DNA of 64,000 nt from JAJNBA01 sp035512775 (GTDB lineage Bacteria; Actinomycetota; UBA4738; HRBIN12), in NCBI GenBank assembly GCA_035512775.1, contig DATKDI010000056.1, positions 1 through 64,000 on the forward strand, written 5' to 3'. The translations under genes and the position numbers were made by a program. The notes beneath the pieces are model-generated. The model was given only the letters and a program-made list of their open reading frames with translations, made no database searches and was not told where the DNA came from. Shown here piece after piece: positions 25,651 through 34,218 of the stretch. Position 1 is the first letter of the stretch; the number at the start of each line of letters is the position of its first letter.

Positions 25651-27075
25651 TCAGTCCTTCCGGAATCGCTTCGGCCAGCTCGGGTCCGTACCTGGATGGA
25701 CCAAGGGGTCTCCGATGGCATCGCGCTTCGGGGCGCGCGGATCCGGCGGCCGGGGTGGCTGTTCGAAGTCGAACGCGTGGGAGAAGTCATGGGTCAAACG
25801 GATGCGCTCGGTGTGGTGTTCCAAACCCCAGTTGGTTTGGATGAACTTGAGCGGTGAGGAGAACTCCCCCACCTCGTGATCGATCTGTCCGCGGTTCGCA
25901 TACGGCGAGATCACCAGCAACGGCACGCGTATCCCCATCCCGATCTCATCGACCTTGGGTGGAGGCACGTGGTCGTAGAAGCCTCCCCACTCGTCCCAGG
26001 TCATGAAGATCGCCGTATGTGCCCACATCGGGCTGCGCATGATGGCGTTGACGACCTCGGTGAGCCAGTTGTGCGCATGGGAAGAGCTCCAGGCAGGATG
26101 ATCCGAGAAGGGGAAGCGTGGCGTGACCCAGGTCACAGAGGGAAGGGCCCCCTCTTCGATGTGGTCGATGAGACGGTCAACAGGACGGATCCTCTTGGTC
26201 CATTCGTCGGTTCCGCGGATGCTGGGGAACGCGGAATAGGCATTCCAGATATAGCCGCTCTGATACGGCTGAGATGAGTAGTAAGCCCAGGGGATGTCGG
26301 CGTCCGTGAGCTGATCGCCAACGGTGGGGAAGTCGAAGCAGGGCCGGCCACGGGAGATGATCCCACCCTCGCCGATGCTGAGGACGAAGGCGTCCTCGGC
26401 ACCATCGCATCCCCAGCTCTTCCATCGCCCGCCACCCGGGAACGGAAGGGTTCGCACGTTCTCGGGGTTGTCGTACACGCCGCCGGAGTGCCCGGCCACG
26501 AAGAAGAGGTGATTCGGATAGGAGGCGCCAGGGACGGAGGCGAAGAAGTTGTCGCAGAGCACGTACTCTCGAGCCCAGTGCCAGTAGTTCGGGACGTCGC
26601 TCTCGTGGAGTTGCGAGTAGGCGTAGACGGCGGCGACCTCCGCCAGGTCGGGCTCTTCGAAGTTCGGAAGTGCGAAGTTGTCCATCTTTCCACCGTGGAT
26701 GGACTCGAGGGCGGCCCGATAGTTGTGGGGAAGATCCCCTGGAAGCCACTGTGGGCAGCGGATCAAGGGGACCTCTTGCCCGAGGAGACTCCCGGTGGTC
26801 GCGCCGTTCGCACCCGGGAACGCGCCAAGCACATGGTCGAAACTCCGGTTCTCCTGCATCAAGTAGATCACCCGTTTGATCGGCCATCGCGTCTGGATGC
26901 CGACGGCGCGGTCCGTTTCGACCGCGGGGCCATCTGGGAAGACGATGGGATCGAGCGCTGCACGGGGAGGAGGTCGTGTGCAGGCCGCGACGATGGAGGC
27001 TCCCAGTGCGGCGAGCCCGCCCCCCAGGAACCCCCGCCTCGTGACCGTGCGGCGGTGCCAGGTCCAGGGCCGCAC
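25651..27075 (-). CDS. Tat-exported lipoprotein phosphoesterase (PF04185)
   Basis: A 474-residue second member of the phospholipase C/acid phosphatase family. A twin-arginine signal (TRRGFLGGGLAALG) leads to a lipobox (VAAC), so it is probably exported folded and lipid-anchored. The catalytic domain begins VIYLMQENRSFDHVLGAFPG and contains FMTWDEWGGFYDHVPPP, as in phosphoesterase 1. It differs from its neighbour in export route and in the middle region, so the substrates may differ. GTG 27075 lies 2 nt after the stop of the upstream nitrilase gene, implying one transcript. Confidence 0.88.
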   Translation of the reverse strand: MRPWTWHRRTVTRRGFLGGGLAALGASIVAACTRPPPRAALDPIVFPDGPAVETDRAVGIQTRWPIKRVIYLMQENRSFDHVLGAFPGANGATTGSLLGQEVPLIRCPQWLPGDLPHNYRAALESIHGGKMDNFALPNFEEPDLAEVAAVYAYSQLHESDVPNYWHWAREYVLCDNFFASVPGASYPNHLFFVAGHSGGVYDNPENVRTLPFPGGGRWKSWGCDGAEDAFVLSIGEGGIISRGRPCFDFPTVGDQLTDADIPWAYYSSQPYQSGYIWNAYSAFPSIRGTDEWTKRIRPVDRLIDHIEEGALPSVTWVTPRFPFSDHPAWSSSHAHNWLTEVVNAIMRSPMWAHTAIFMTWDEWGGFYDHVPPPKVDEIGMGIRVPLLVISPYANRGQIDHEVGEFSSPLKFIQTNWGLEHHTERIRLTHDFSHAFDFEQPPRPPDPRAPKRDAIGDPLVHPGTDPSWPKRFRKD

Positions 27076-27077
27076 AG

Positions 27078-27932
27078 CTAGTGTTCGCGTTTCGCCCGGT
27101 AGGGGCGAAGGACCACGTCCCGCGGACCTTCGAGGAAATGCTGCCACGGCCGGCTCACGCCACGTGTGCCGCGACGACGCACCTCGGCCACGCGATCCAT
27201 GTCGACGATCTCGATCAGGAGCTCTTCACCGGCGCCGGCTTCGAACAGGATCCGGCCTTCCGGGTCGACGCCCACGCTCCTGCCCTGTCCGAACGTCGAC
27301 ACCATGTTGGGATTGAAGACGAAGACCTGGTTCACGATCGCGTTGGCGCGAGCGAGGACCACCTCTTCCTCGCGGTCGGGGGTCGTCGTGGCGGTGGGTT
27401 GCGCGATCAGCTCGGCTCCCTGCAAGGCGAGGCCCCGGGCGACCTCCGGGAACCACCCGTCGTAGCAGATCATCATGCCGATCTTCCCCTTGCCCGGGAT
27501 CTCGAACACCGGGGCTGCCTCCGCACCGGGGTCGGCGTCCTCGTACGGACGCCACGGGAAGAGCTTCCGATACACCGCCGCGATCTCCCCGTCGGGAGAG
27601 AAGGCGATAGCGGTGTTGTGGATCTTCTTCCCGTGCCGCTCGTTGATCGACCCCGCGACGATCCAGCGCTTGGCCCGTGCGGCGATCTTCGCGACGCGGT
27701 CGGTCAGCGGTCCGGGGATCTCTTCGGCCACGCGCCGTTCCCAATCACCGGTTCCCCCCGACGTGAACCCGTCGACGGCCGTGAGGTAGAGCTCCGGGAA
27801 GATCATCAGGTCGACGTCGGGGAACGCACGGCGCGCCATGCGGACATGGTCTTCGAACTTGTCGAGGGTGGCGGGCGGGTCCCAGGGGATCGGCGCGACC
27901 TGTGCGGACAGCACGGTGAGGGTGCGGCTCAC
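27078..27932 (-). CDS. Carbon-nitrogen hydrolase (nitrilase superfamily)
   Basis: A 284-residue cytoplasmic amidohydrolase. The catalytic triad is visible: Glu in LMIFPELYLTA, Lys in AAVYRKLFPW and Cys in GMMICYDGWFPE. It would hydrolyse an amide or N-carbamoyl bond; the substrate cannot be told from sequence. It is the first gene of a two-gene unit with the Tat-exported phosphoesterase. The GTG start at 27932 lies 7 nt after TAGGGT, and a GGAGG between them could also act as ribosome-binding site. Confidence 0.88.
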   Translation of the reverse strand: MSRTLTVLSAQVAPIPWDPPATLDKFEDHVRMARRAFPDVDLMIFPELYLTAVDGFTSGGTGDWERRVAEEIPGPLTDRVAKIAARAKRWIVAGSINERHGKKIHNTAIAFSPDGEIAAVYRKLFPWRPYEDADPGAEAAPVFEIPGKGKIGMMICYDGWFPEVARGLALQGAELIAQPTATTTPDREEEVVLARANAIVNQVFVFNPNMVSTFGQGRSVGVDPEGRILFEAGAGEELLIEIVDMDRVAEVRRRGTRGVSRPWQHFLEGPRDVVLRPYRAKREH

Positions 27933-27939
27933 GCCTCCG

Positions 27940-27945
27940 ACCCTA
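27940..27945 (-). promoter_or_regulatory. -10 element of the nitrilase-family gene
   Basis: TAGGGT on the minus strand lies 7 nt before GTG 27932 in the 28-bp gap after the KamA-like gene. Confidence 0.4.
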
Positions 27946-27960
27946 GCAGCGCGGACATGC

Positions 27961-29394
27961 TCAGGCGCGCTGCGGCTGGAGCTCGGCGATCAGCTCGTCG
28001 ACGCCCCGCGCGAGCTGCTCCCGCCACCACGCTTGGCCCTCCTGCGGGAGCGTGGAGATGGGGTCGTAGTAGTGGTAGCGGCGGGTGAACGCCTCCGGAT
28101 CCTCGCTCTCGATCCCGGTCCGGTAGTTCTTCGTCCAGCTCGAGATCCCCCGCACCCGGTCGTACTCGGTGACCTGATGAGCCCAGCGCTTGCCGACGAA
28201 CGGCACGTCGACCACCATCCGCGGCGTCGCGAAGCCGGGCAGGTACCCCATGATCGAATGCTGCAGATCCTGCACCTCCCAGACGGCGGTCCGCCAATGC
28301 TCCGCGTTCGGGATCATGTCGCAGATGTAGAAGTAGTACGGAAGGATCTTCGCGTGATCCAGGAGCATGAAGCAGAGATCGAGCAGCTGCTGCGGCGTCG
28401 TATTCACCCCGCGCAGCAAGACGCCCTGGTTCCGCACGTCGCGGAACCCGGCGTCGAGGAACACCTTCGTCGCCCGGCCCACGAGCGGCGTCACCTGCTG
28501 GGCCGCGTTCACGTGGGTGTGGACGGCGATGTCCACGCCCCGCGCGTTGGCACGTGAAGCCATCCGCTCCGCGGCCGCTCGCACGTCGTCCTGGAGGAAG
28601 TGCTGGGGGATCCCCATCAGCCCCTTCGTCGCCAGGCGGATGTCACGGACGTTCTCGATGTCGAGGAGGCCGTTCACGAACGTCTCGAGCCGCTTGATCG
28701 GCACATTCGCCATGTCGCCCCCCGAGACGACGACGTCCCGGACGCTCGGCGTGCGGCGGAGATAGTCGAGCATCGCGTCCCAACGCTCGTTCTGCTTCGC
28801 CTCGAACTTGTACTTGAGGACCTGCACCGTGTCGTTGCCGACGAGGTCCATCCGCGTGCAGTGCCCGCAGTACTGGGGGCAGGTCGGGATGAGCTCGGCC
28901 AGGACCTTGGTGGGATACCGGTGGGTGAGTCCCTCGACCGCCCACATGTCGGCCTCGTGCAGGGAGTCACGCGACGCGAGGGGGTGCGAGGGGAACTCCT
29001 GCTCCCGGTCGCTGAATGCGGGCGCCATGTAGAGCCGGACCGGATCGGCCCGCAGATCGTTCTCGTCCATCGTGTTGATCATCTGGGGCGGCAGGAGCAT
29101 GGACATGGTCGCCCGCTCCTGTTGGTCGCGCTCGATGTCGGCGAGGAGATCTTCTCGGAGATGCTCGCCGAGAGCCTCCTTGAACTCCTTGAGGTTCTTG
29201 ACCGTGTGCGCACGCTGCCACTGCGCGGACTCCCATTGCTCGACGGTGACGTCTCGGTATCCGGGAAGCCGGGTCCAGTCGGGCTCCACGTAGGCCCGCT
29301 GGAGCGGGTACGTGAAGGGCTGTGGCGCCGCGTGGGCGTGGGGATCCCGGTGCCCGGGACGACCGGCGCTCTGGGTGATGAACTCGACGCTCAT
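27961..29394 (-). CDS. KamA-like radical SAM aminomutase
   Basis: A 477-residue protein of the lysine 2,3-aminomutase family. The cluster motif is C-x3-C-x2-C in CPQYCGHCTRMDLVGN. Family features include VVVSGGDMANVP, AVHTHVNAAQQVTP and RNQGVLLRGVN. The PLP-Lys region, VVDAPGGGGK in known lysine 2,3-aminomutases, reads VVDVPFVGK here, keeping the Lys but losing the glycine run. The mutated amino acid may thus be lysine, glutamate or another. An AAGGTGAGG site precedes ATG 29394. No beta-lysine acetyltransferase is nearby. Confidence 0.82.
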   Translation of the reverse strand: MSVEFITQSAGRPGHRDPHAHAAPQPFTYPLQRAYVEPDWTRLPGYRDVTVEQWESAQWQRAHTVKNLKEFKEALGEHLREDLLADIERDQQERATMSMLLPPQMINTMDENDLRADPVRLYMAPAFSDREQEFPSHPLASRDSLHEADMWAVEGLTHRYPTKVLAELIPTCPQYCGHCTRMDLVGNDTVQVLKYKFEAKQNERWDAMLDYLRRTPSVRDVVVSGGDMANVPIKRLETFVNGLLDIENVRDIRLATKGLMGIPQHFLQDDVRAAAERMASRANARGVDIAVHTHVNAAQQVTPLVGRATKVFLDAGFRDVRNQGVLLRGVNTTPQQLLDLCFMLLDHAKILPYYFYICDMIPNAEHWRTAVWEVQDLQHSIMGYLPGFATPRMVVDVPFVGKRWAHQVTEYDRVRGISSWTKNYRTGIESEDPEAFTRRYHYYDPISTLPQEGQAWWREQLARGVDELIAELQPQRA

Positions 29395-29490
29395 CGATCC
29401 TCACCTTCCATACGATCCGCTGCGGACCCCGCACAGAGCGAGGCGTAGAGGGCAGTTTACCCGAAGGAAGTCCTGTCAAAGAGGCTGGGG

Positions 29491-29511
29491 CCGGACGATG
29501 TCCGGTTTATT
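29491..29511. terminator. Short hairpin with T-rich tail
   Basis: CCGGAC-GAT-GTCCGG followed by TTTATT looks like an intrinsic terminator on the plus strand, although no plus-strand gene reads into it. On the minus strand it lies just after the small RG-rich protein gene and may end that transcript. Confidence 0.35.
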
Positions 29512-29530
29512 GCTTCCTGGCAGCTATCGG

Positions 29531-29815
29531 CTAGCGCCGGCCGCCCCTGAACGAGCCGCCGCCCCTGTTGTCCCGGCGAGGCCGGCGCTCGATCACGATC
29601 TCGGGCGCCTTCTTCGGAAGCCTCGCTTGCATCGGCGCGTGGCCGGTCCGCTCGAATCGCGCCCAGATGTGGTCGGGCTGCTGCTTGCGCTCCGTCTCCC
29701 GCCATCCGTTCGCGAGCAGGTGCTTCAGGCGGGCCGCGGCGGTCTTGCGCAGCTTGTCGGTGCCCGGCACGCGGACGTAGAGGCGTTCGTGGAGGACCTG
29801 CTTGTACTCGGCCAT
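29531..29815 (-). CDS. Small basic protein with RG-rich tail, unknown function
   Basis: A 94-residue basic protein I do not recognise. The first ~65 residues (MAEYKQVLHERLYVRVPG, RLKHLLANGWRETER) look like a small alpha/beta domain. The end is Arg/Gly-rich (RRPRRDNRGGGSFRGGRR), like RNA-binding RGG tails. ATG 29815 is chosen because the frame upstream becomes non-protein-like. It is transcribed away from the GGDEF-EAL gene, 65 bp off. Confidence 0.55.
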   Translation of the reverse strand: MAEYKQVLHERLYVRVPGTDKLRKTAAARLKHLLANGWRETERKQQPDHIWARFERTGHAPMQARLPKKAPEIVIERRPRRDNRGGGSFRGGRR

Positions 29816-29880
29816 GGGTCGGACAGGGTAACAGGGAGCATCCTTCAGCGGCTCATCAGCGCCGCCGATAGCAGAATCAC

Positions 29881-32136
29881 ATGGACGCACCTCAGGCCTC
29901 GTCCCCGGCCGCCGATCCGACGGCCGATGTCGGCGTGTCGCACGCCGCTTCGTCGTTCTCGCTGCTGTCGGAGTCCCTCGCGAACGTCGGGCGTGAGCTC
30001 GGCGCCGATCGCGTGTACGTGTTCGAGAACATCCGAGACCCCGACGGCCGGCTGTGGATGAACCTCACCTCCGAGTGGCTCCGGAACGGCACCCGGGGCA
30101 TCTTCGATGCCCCCGATACGAAGCTGCACCCGTATTCCCCCGACTTCACGCGATGGATCGAGGTCCTCGGGGATCGCCGTGTGTTGACCGGCCCCGTGAC
30201 GCAGCTCCCGGACCCCGAGCGACGGATCCTCTCGGCAGAGGGGACCGTCTCGGTCTTAGCGGTCCCGATCTTCCTCGACGATGCATGGTGGGGGTACCTG
30301 GGTGCGGACGACTGTGGCAGCGGACGCGTCTGGGGTCCGGGTGAGATCGAGCTCCTGCGGGTGCTGGCCGGGGCGATCGCGACGGACGTCGAGCGTCAGC
30401 GTCGGATCTCGGCCGACGAGATCATGCGCGACCGGTACCGCTCGATCGTCGAGCACGTCCCGGCCGTGACTTACATCGATGCCCTCGACGACTCGGCCAC
30501 GAGCCTGTTCGTGAGCCCCCAGATCGAGGACCTCTTCGGGTACGCCCCTCACGAATGGATGGCCGATGGCGATCTCTGGCTCCGGATCATCCACCCTGAG
30601 GATCGCGCGCGCGCGGCCGCGGAGAATCAGCGTCACAACGAGACCGGCGAGCCGTTCTCCCTCGACTACCGGATCTATCGGAAGGATGGACGCCTCGCGT
30701 GGATCCGCGACGAGGCGCGGATGATCCGCGACGAGCGAGGGGTGCCGACGTTCTCTCTCGGCGTGATGATCGATGTCACCGAGATGAAGCGAGGCGACGA
30801 GAAGGTCGCCTTCCTGACCTACCACGACGAGCTGACCGGTCTCCCGAGTCGTGCCATGTTCGAGGAGCTCCTGGAGCTCTCGATCGTCCGCGCGCGGCAT
30901 CACGAGGCGTCCGTGGCCGTCATCTGCGTCGACATCGACGACTTCCGTCTGGTGAACGACTCGCTTGGACGGCTCGCGGGCGACGAGGTCCTGAACGTGG
31001 TCGCCGGCCGGCTCCGAGAGGCGGCGCGTGAGACGGATCTCGTGGCCCGGCGATCGGGCGACACGTTCCTGCTGCTGCTGGCCGACCTCGAACGCGAGGG
31101 TGACGACGTCGAGCTGGCTGTGGCCAGAGCCGAGACGGCAGCGCAGCGCATCCTGGATTCACTCGCGGTCCCGTTCCGTGCGGGCGGCACGGAGCTCTAC
31201 GTCTCCGCCTCGATCGGCATCAGCCTCTTCCCGCAGGACGGCGACGAGCCAGGCAGCCTCCTGCGCAACGCGGATGCGGCGATGCTCGAGTCCAAGAAGG
31301 GCGGACATGCCTACGTCGTCTCCAACCGAGGAGCGCTCGATTCCTCGGCGAAGCTCCGGTTCGTGACGAGGCTTCGGAAGGCCGTGGAGAGCCAGCGCTG
31401 GACGCTCCACTACCAGCCGATCCTCGAGCTCGCGACCGGACGCATGCAGGGTGTCGAGGCGCTGATCCGCTGGATCGAACCCGACGGCACGATGGTCCCG
31501 CCGGGCGATTTCATCCCGCTCGCCGAGGAGCTCGGTCTCATCGAAGCGATCGGAGACTGGGTCGTGCGGGAGCTCGTGTACCAGGCGCAGGCGTGGCGTG
31601 AGTTGGACATCGATCTCGACATCAGCTTCAACCTGTCGCCGCGCCAGTTCTGGCAGCCCGAGCTGGCCAAGGGGATCCTCGAACGGATCCGCGAGGGAGG
31701 CATGGACCCCTCGAAGGTGGTGGTCGAGATCACGGAGTCCTCGGCGATGACGGACCCGGACAGGGCACAAGCCATCCTCGAGGATCTGCACGCAGGCGGC
31801 TTGCGCATCGCGATCGACGACTTCGGCACGGGGTATTCGTCGCTCGCCCGGATCCGAGATATGCCGGTGGACGTGCTGAAGATCGACCGCTCGTTCGTGA
31901 GCGGCGTCGATGTCGACCCGCAGAACCAGAGCATCGTGTCGGCGTTCATCGAGCTGTCCCGCGGACTCAGTGTCACGACGCTCGCCGAGGGGATCGAGAC
32001 CGAGGGCGAGCTCGTGTTCGTTCGGGAGCGCGGCTGCGTGATGGGACAGGGGTTCTACTTCTCGAAGCCCGTTCCTCCGGAGGAGATCATCGCCCTGGCG
32101 CTGGGCGGTCTGCCCGCCGCGCGGGAGGCCGGCTGA
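29881..32136 (+). CDS. GAF-PAS-GGDEF(degenerate)-EAL cyclic-di-GMP protein
   Basis: A 751-residue soluble signalling protein. A GAF-like domain (about residues 25-175) and a PAS/PAC domain (about 185-300) precede GGDEF and EAL domains. The GGDEF signature reads SGDTF (ARRSGDTFLLLL, near residue 390), so diguanylate cyclase activity is unlikely. The EAL domain looks complete: VEALIRW (near 524), ITESSAM, DDFGTGYSSL, LKIDRSFV and EGIET. It is therefore probably a cyclic-di-GMP phosphodiesterase with a sensory and perhaps GTP-binding input. It is a paralogue of 35465-37699, with nearly identical EAL motifs. Confidence 0.9.
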   Translation: MDAPQASSPAADPTADVGVSHAASSFSLLSESLANVGRELGADRVYVFENIRDPDGRLWMNLTSEWLRNGTRGIFDAPDTKLHPYSPDFTRWIEVLGDRRVLTGPVTQLPDPERRILSAEGTVSVLAVPIFLDDAWWGYLGADDCGSGRVWGPGEIELLRVLAGAIATDVERQRRISADEIMRDRYRSIVEHVPAVTYIDALDDSATSLFVSPQIEDLFGYAPHEWMADGDLWLRIIHPEDRARAAAENQRHNETGEPFSLDYRIYRKDGRLAWIRDEARMIRDERGVPTFSLGVMIDVTEMKRGDEKVAFLTYHDELTGLPSRAMFEELLELSIVRARHHEASVAVICVDIDDFRLVNDSLGRLAGDEVLNVVAGRLREAARETDLVARRSGDTFLLLLADLEREGDDVELAVARAETAAQRILDSLAVPFRAGGTELYVSASIGISLFPQDGDEPGSLLRNADAAMLESKKGGHAYVVSNRGALDSSAKLRFVTRLRKAVESQRWTLHYQPILELATGRMQGVEALIRWIEPDGTMVPPGDFIPLAEELGLIEAIGDWVVRELVYQAQAWRELDIDLDISFNLSPRQFWQPELAKGILERIREGGMDPSKVVVEITESSAMTDPDRAQAILEDLHAGGLRIAIDDFGTGYSSLARIRDMPVDVLKIDRSFVSGVDVDPQNQSIVSAFIELSRGLSVTTLAEGIETEGELVFVRERGCVMGQGFYFSKPVPPEEIIALALGGLPAAREAG

Positions 32137-32247
32137 TCCGTCGCTTCCGCCCGACCTCATAGCGAGGATGGGATGCGACCCGCTGGAGGAGTTCACACAC
32201 GCGAGCTCATCTCGGCCGTGATATGGGAACCGGGCTGACGTTGGCTC

Positions 32248-34098
32248 TCAACCCTGGCCAAGCGCCTCTCGGACCGTCTCGACCACGGCGTCGGCATCGA
32301 TCCTCGCCCACGCGCGGAGCTCCTCGGGCGATCCCGAGCCGGGCATGTCGGTCACCGCGAGCTTGATCACACGACCGGTGAGCGAGCCTGTGCCGGCGAG
32401 CGCGCCCAAGACCGCATCACCGAGACCACCCTCGATCCGGTGGTCCTCGACCACCAGGATCAGGCCGATGTCGTCCGCGGCGGCGCGGAGCGCCGCCGAG
32501 TCGATCGGCTTCACGCTGTAGCAATCGAGCACGCGGGCGGAGACGCCGTCGGCCGCGAGGCGGTCGGCGGCGCGCAGGCACTCGTGGAGGGTGATGCCCG
32601 CGCCCACGAGCGCGACGTTGGAACCATCGCGAAGGGTCTTGGACCCGCCGACCGGGAACTCCTCGTCAGCCGTGTAGAGCACGGGCGTCGCTTCCCTGGT
32701 GGTGCGGATGTAGGAGATCCCGGGGAGATCGGACATCCGCGTGACGAGCCGGACCGTCGAGTTGCCATCGGCCGGGTATAGGACGGTGGATCCGTGGATC
32801 GCGCGGAGCGCGGCGAGGTCTTCCAGTGCCATCTGGGAGGGGCCGTCTTCGCCGATCGACACGCCCGCGTGCGAACCGCACAGGCGAAGGTCGGCGCGGC
32901 CCACCGCCGCCATCCGGATCTGGTCGTACGCCCGAGTCAGGAAGGCTCCGAAGGTCGCCGAGAAGACGGTCTTGCCGATCGCCTGCATCCCGGTCTGCGC
33001 GCCGATCATCGTCTGCTCGGCGATGTACATCTGGACGAAGCGCTCGGGTGCGACCGCCTCCACGTCCTCGGTGTACGTGGAGTTCCCCACCTCGCCGTCG
33101 AGGACGACGAGGTCGGCGTGCTCTCCCGCGAGCCAGGCCAGCGCCTCGCCGAAGGCCTTGCGCGTGGCGATCGCCTCGACGTAGGTGGGCGCGGGCGCGC
33201 CGGCAGGCGCGCCCGCGCCCACCGGCATCCACGGCGCCGGCTTCGGCGGTGTGATCGTGATCGACCGGATGCCGCCGAGCTCCTCGATCGCGCGCTCGGC
33301 CATCTCCGGCGGCAGCGCCTTGCCGTGCCAGCCGTCCTTGTCGGCGATCTCGGATACGCCGTGACCCTTCTCCGTGCGAGCCACGATCATCGTGGGGCGG
33401 TCGTCCTCGGCAGCCGCCCGGTACGCCTCGTCGATCCCGACGACGTCGTGCCCGTCGATCGAGCGCGCGTTCCACCCGAACGCCTCGGCCCGGGCGACGA
33501 AGACGTCCGCGTCCCACCCGTGCATCGTCGGTCCTCGCTGTCCCAGCCGGTTGAGGTCGATCACGCAGGTCAGGTTGGCCGCCTCGTGATGCGACGCCGC
33601 CTCCATCGCCTCCCAGACGGACCCTTCCGCCGTCTCCGAATCCCCGACCAGGACCCACACGCGGGCGGGGCTCTCGTCTAGGCGCATCGCGAGCGCCATC
33701 CCCAGGCCGATCGCCGGTCCTTGCCCGAGGGAGCCGGTCGCGGCCTCGACCCACGGGAGCTCTGGGACCGGCGCGGGATGTCCCTGGATCGGCGAGCCGA
33801 ACTTCCGGAGCGACAGCATCGTCGGGTCGTCGATCGCCCCGATCGCCTTCAACGCGGCGTAGAGCACCGGCGCGGCGTGTCCCTTGGAGAGCACGAACCG
33901 ATCGTTCGCGGGGCTCCTCGGGTCGGACAGGTCGGTCCGGAGGTGGTCGGCGAACAGAACCGCGACCAGATGCGCGGCCGACAGAGAGGACGTCGGGTGG
34001 CCGGATCCGGCCGCGGTGGTGGACCGGATGCTGTCGATCGCGAGCTGCGCGGCGAGTTCGTTCCAGTGATGCGTGCGGTCGTCCATGTCGCTATCCAT
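32248..34098 (-). CDS. tkt: Transketolase
   Basis: A 616-residue thiamine-diphosphate enzyme of the pentose phosphate pathway, transferring two-carbon units between sugar phosphates. The N-terminal domain has SGHPTSSLSAAHLVAVLF, RFVLSKGHAAPVLYAAL and the ThDP motif VLVGDSETAEG with downstream Asn. The pyrimidine domain starts after an Ala/Gly/Pro linker. The length and motifs are closer to animal-type transketolase (about 620) than to E. coli TktA (about 660). ATG 34098 is used, but ATG 34086 four codons later is possible. The leader consists of three tandem 12-bp units each containing a Shine-Dalgarno-like AAGGRG. Confidence 0.92.
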   Translation of the reverse strand: MDSDMDDRTHHWNELAAQLAIDSIRSTTAAGSGHPTSSLSAAHLVAVLFADHLRTDLSDPRSPANDRFVLSKGHAAPVLYAALKAIGAIDDPTMLSLRKFGSPIQGHPAPVPELPWVEAATGSLGQGPAIGLGMALAMRLDESPARVWVLVGDSETAEGSVWEAMEAASHHEAANLTCVIDLNRLGQRGPTMHGWDADVFVARAEAFGWNARSIDGHDVVGIDEAYRAAAEDDRPTMIVARTEKGHGVSEIADKDGWHGKALPPEMAERAIEELGGIRSITITPPKPAPWMPVGAGAPAGAPAPTYVEAIATRKAFGEALAWLAGEHADLVVLDGEVGNSTYTEDVEAVAPERFVQMYIAEQTMIGAQTGMQAIGKTVFSATFGAFLTRAYDQIRMAAVGRADLRLCGSHAGVSIGEDGPSQMALEDLAALRAIHGSTVLYPADGNSTVRLVTRMSDLPGISYIRTTREATPVLYTADEEFPVGGSKTLRDGSNVALVGAGITLHECLRAADRLAADGVSARVLDCYSVKPIDSAALRAAADDIGLILVVEDHRIEGGLGDAVLGALAGTGSLTGRVIKLAVTDMPGSGSPEELRAWARIDADAVVETVREALGQG

Positions 34099-34132
34099 CG
34101 CCCCTTGGATCGCTCCTTGGATCTCTCCTTGG
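34097..34132 (-). repeat. Three 12-bp Shine-Dalgarno-like repeats in the tkt leader
   Basis: On the minus strand CCAAGGAGAGAT, CCAAGGAGCGAT and CCAAGGGGCGAT follow head to tail (34132-34121, 34120-34109, 34108-34097). The last unit ends on the first bases of the tkt ATG. Confidence 0.8.
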
Positions 34133-34218
34133 CCGGTCGGCGCCGCCGGGGCAGAGACTACCGGGCCGGCGGACCGGACTCCGTTCCCGGCGGTAGGCTC
34201 GTGCGAGGAGCATGCGTG

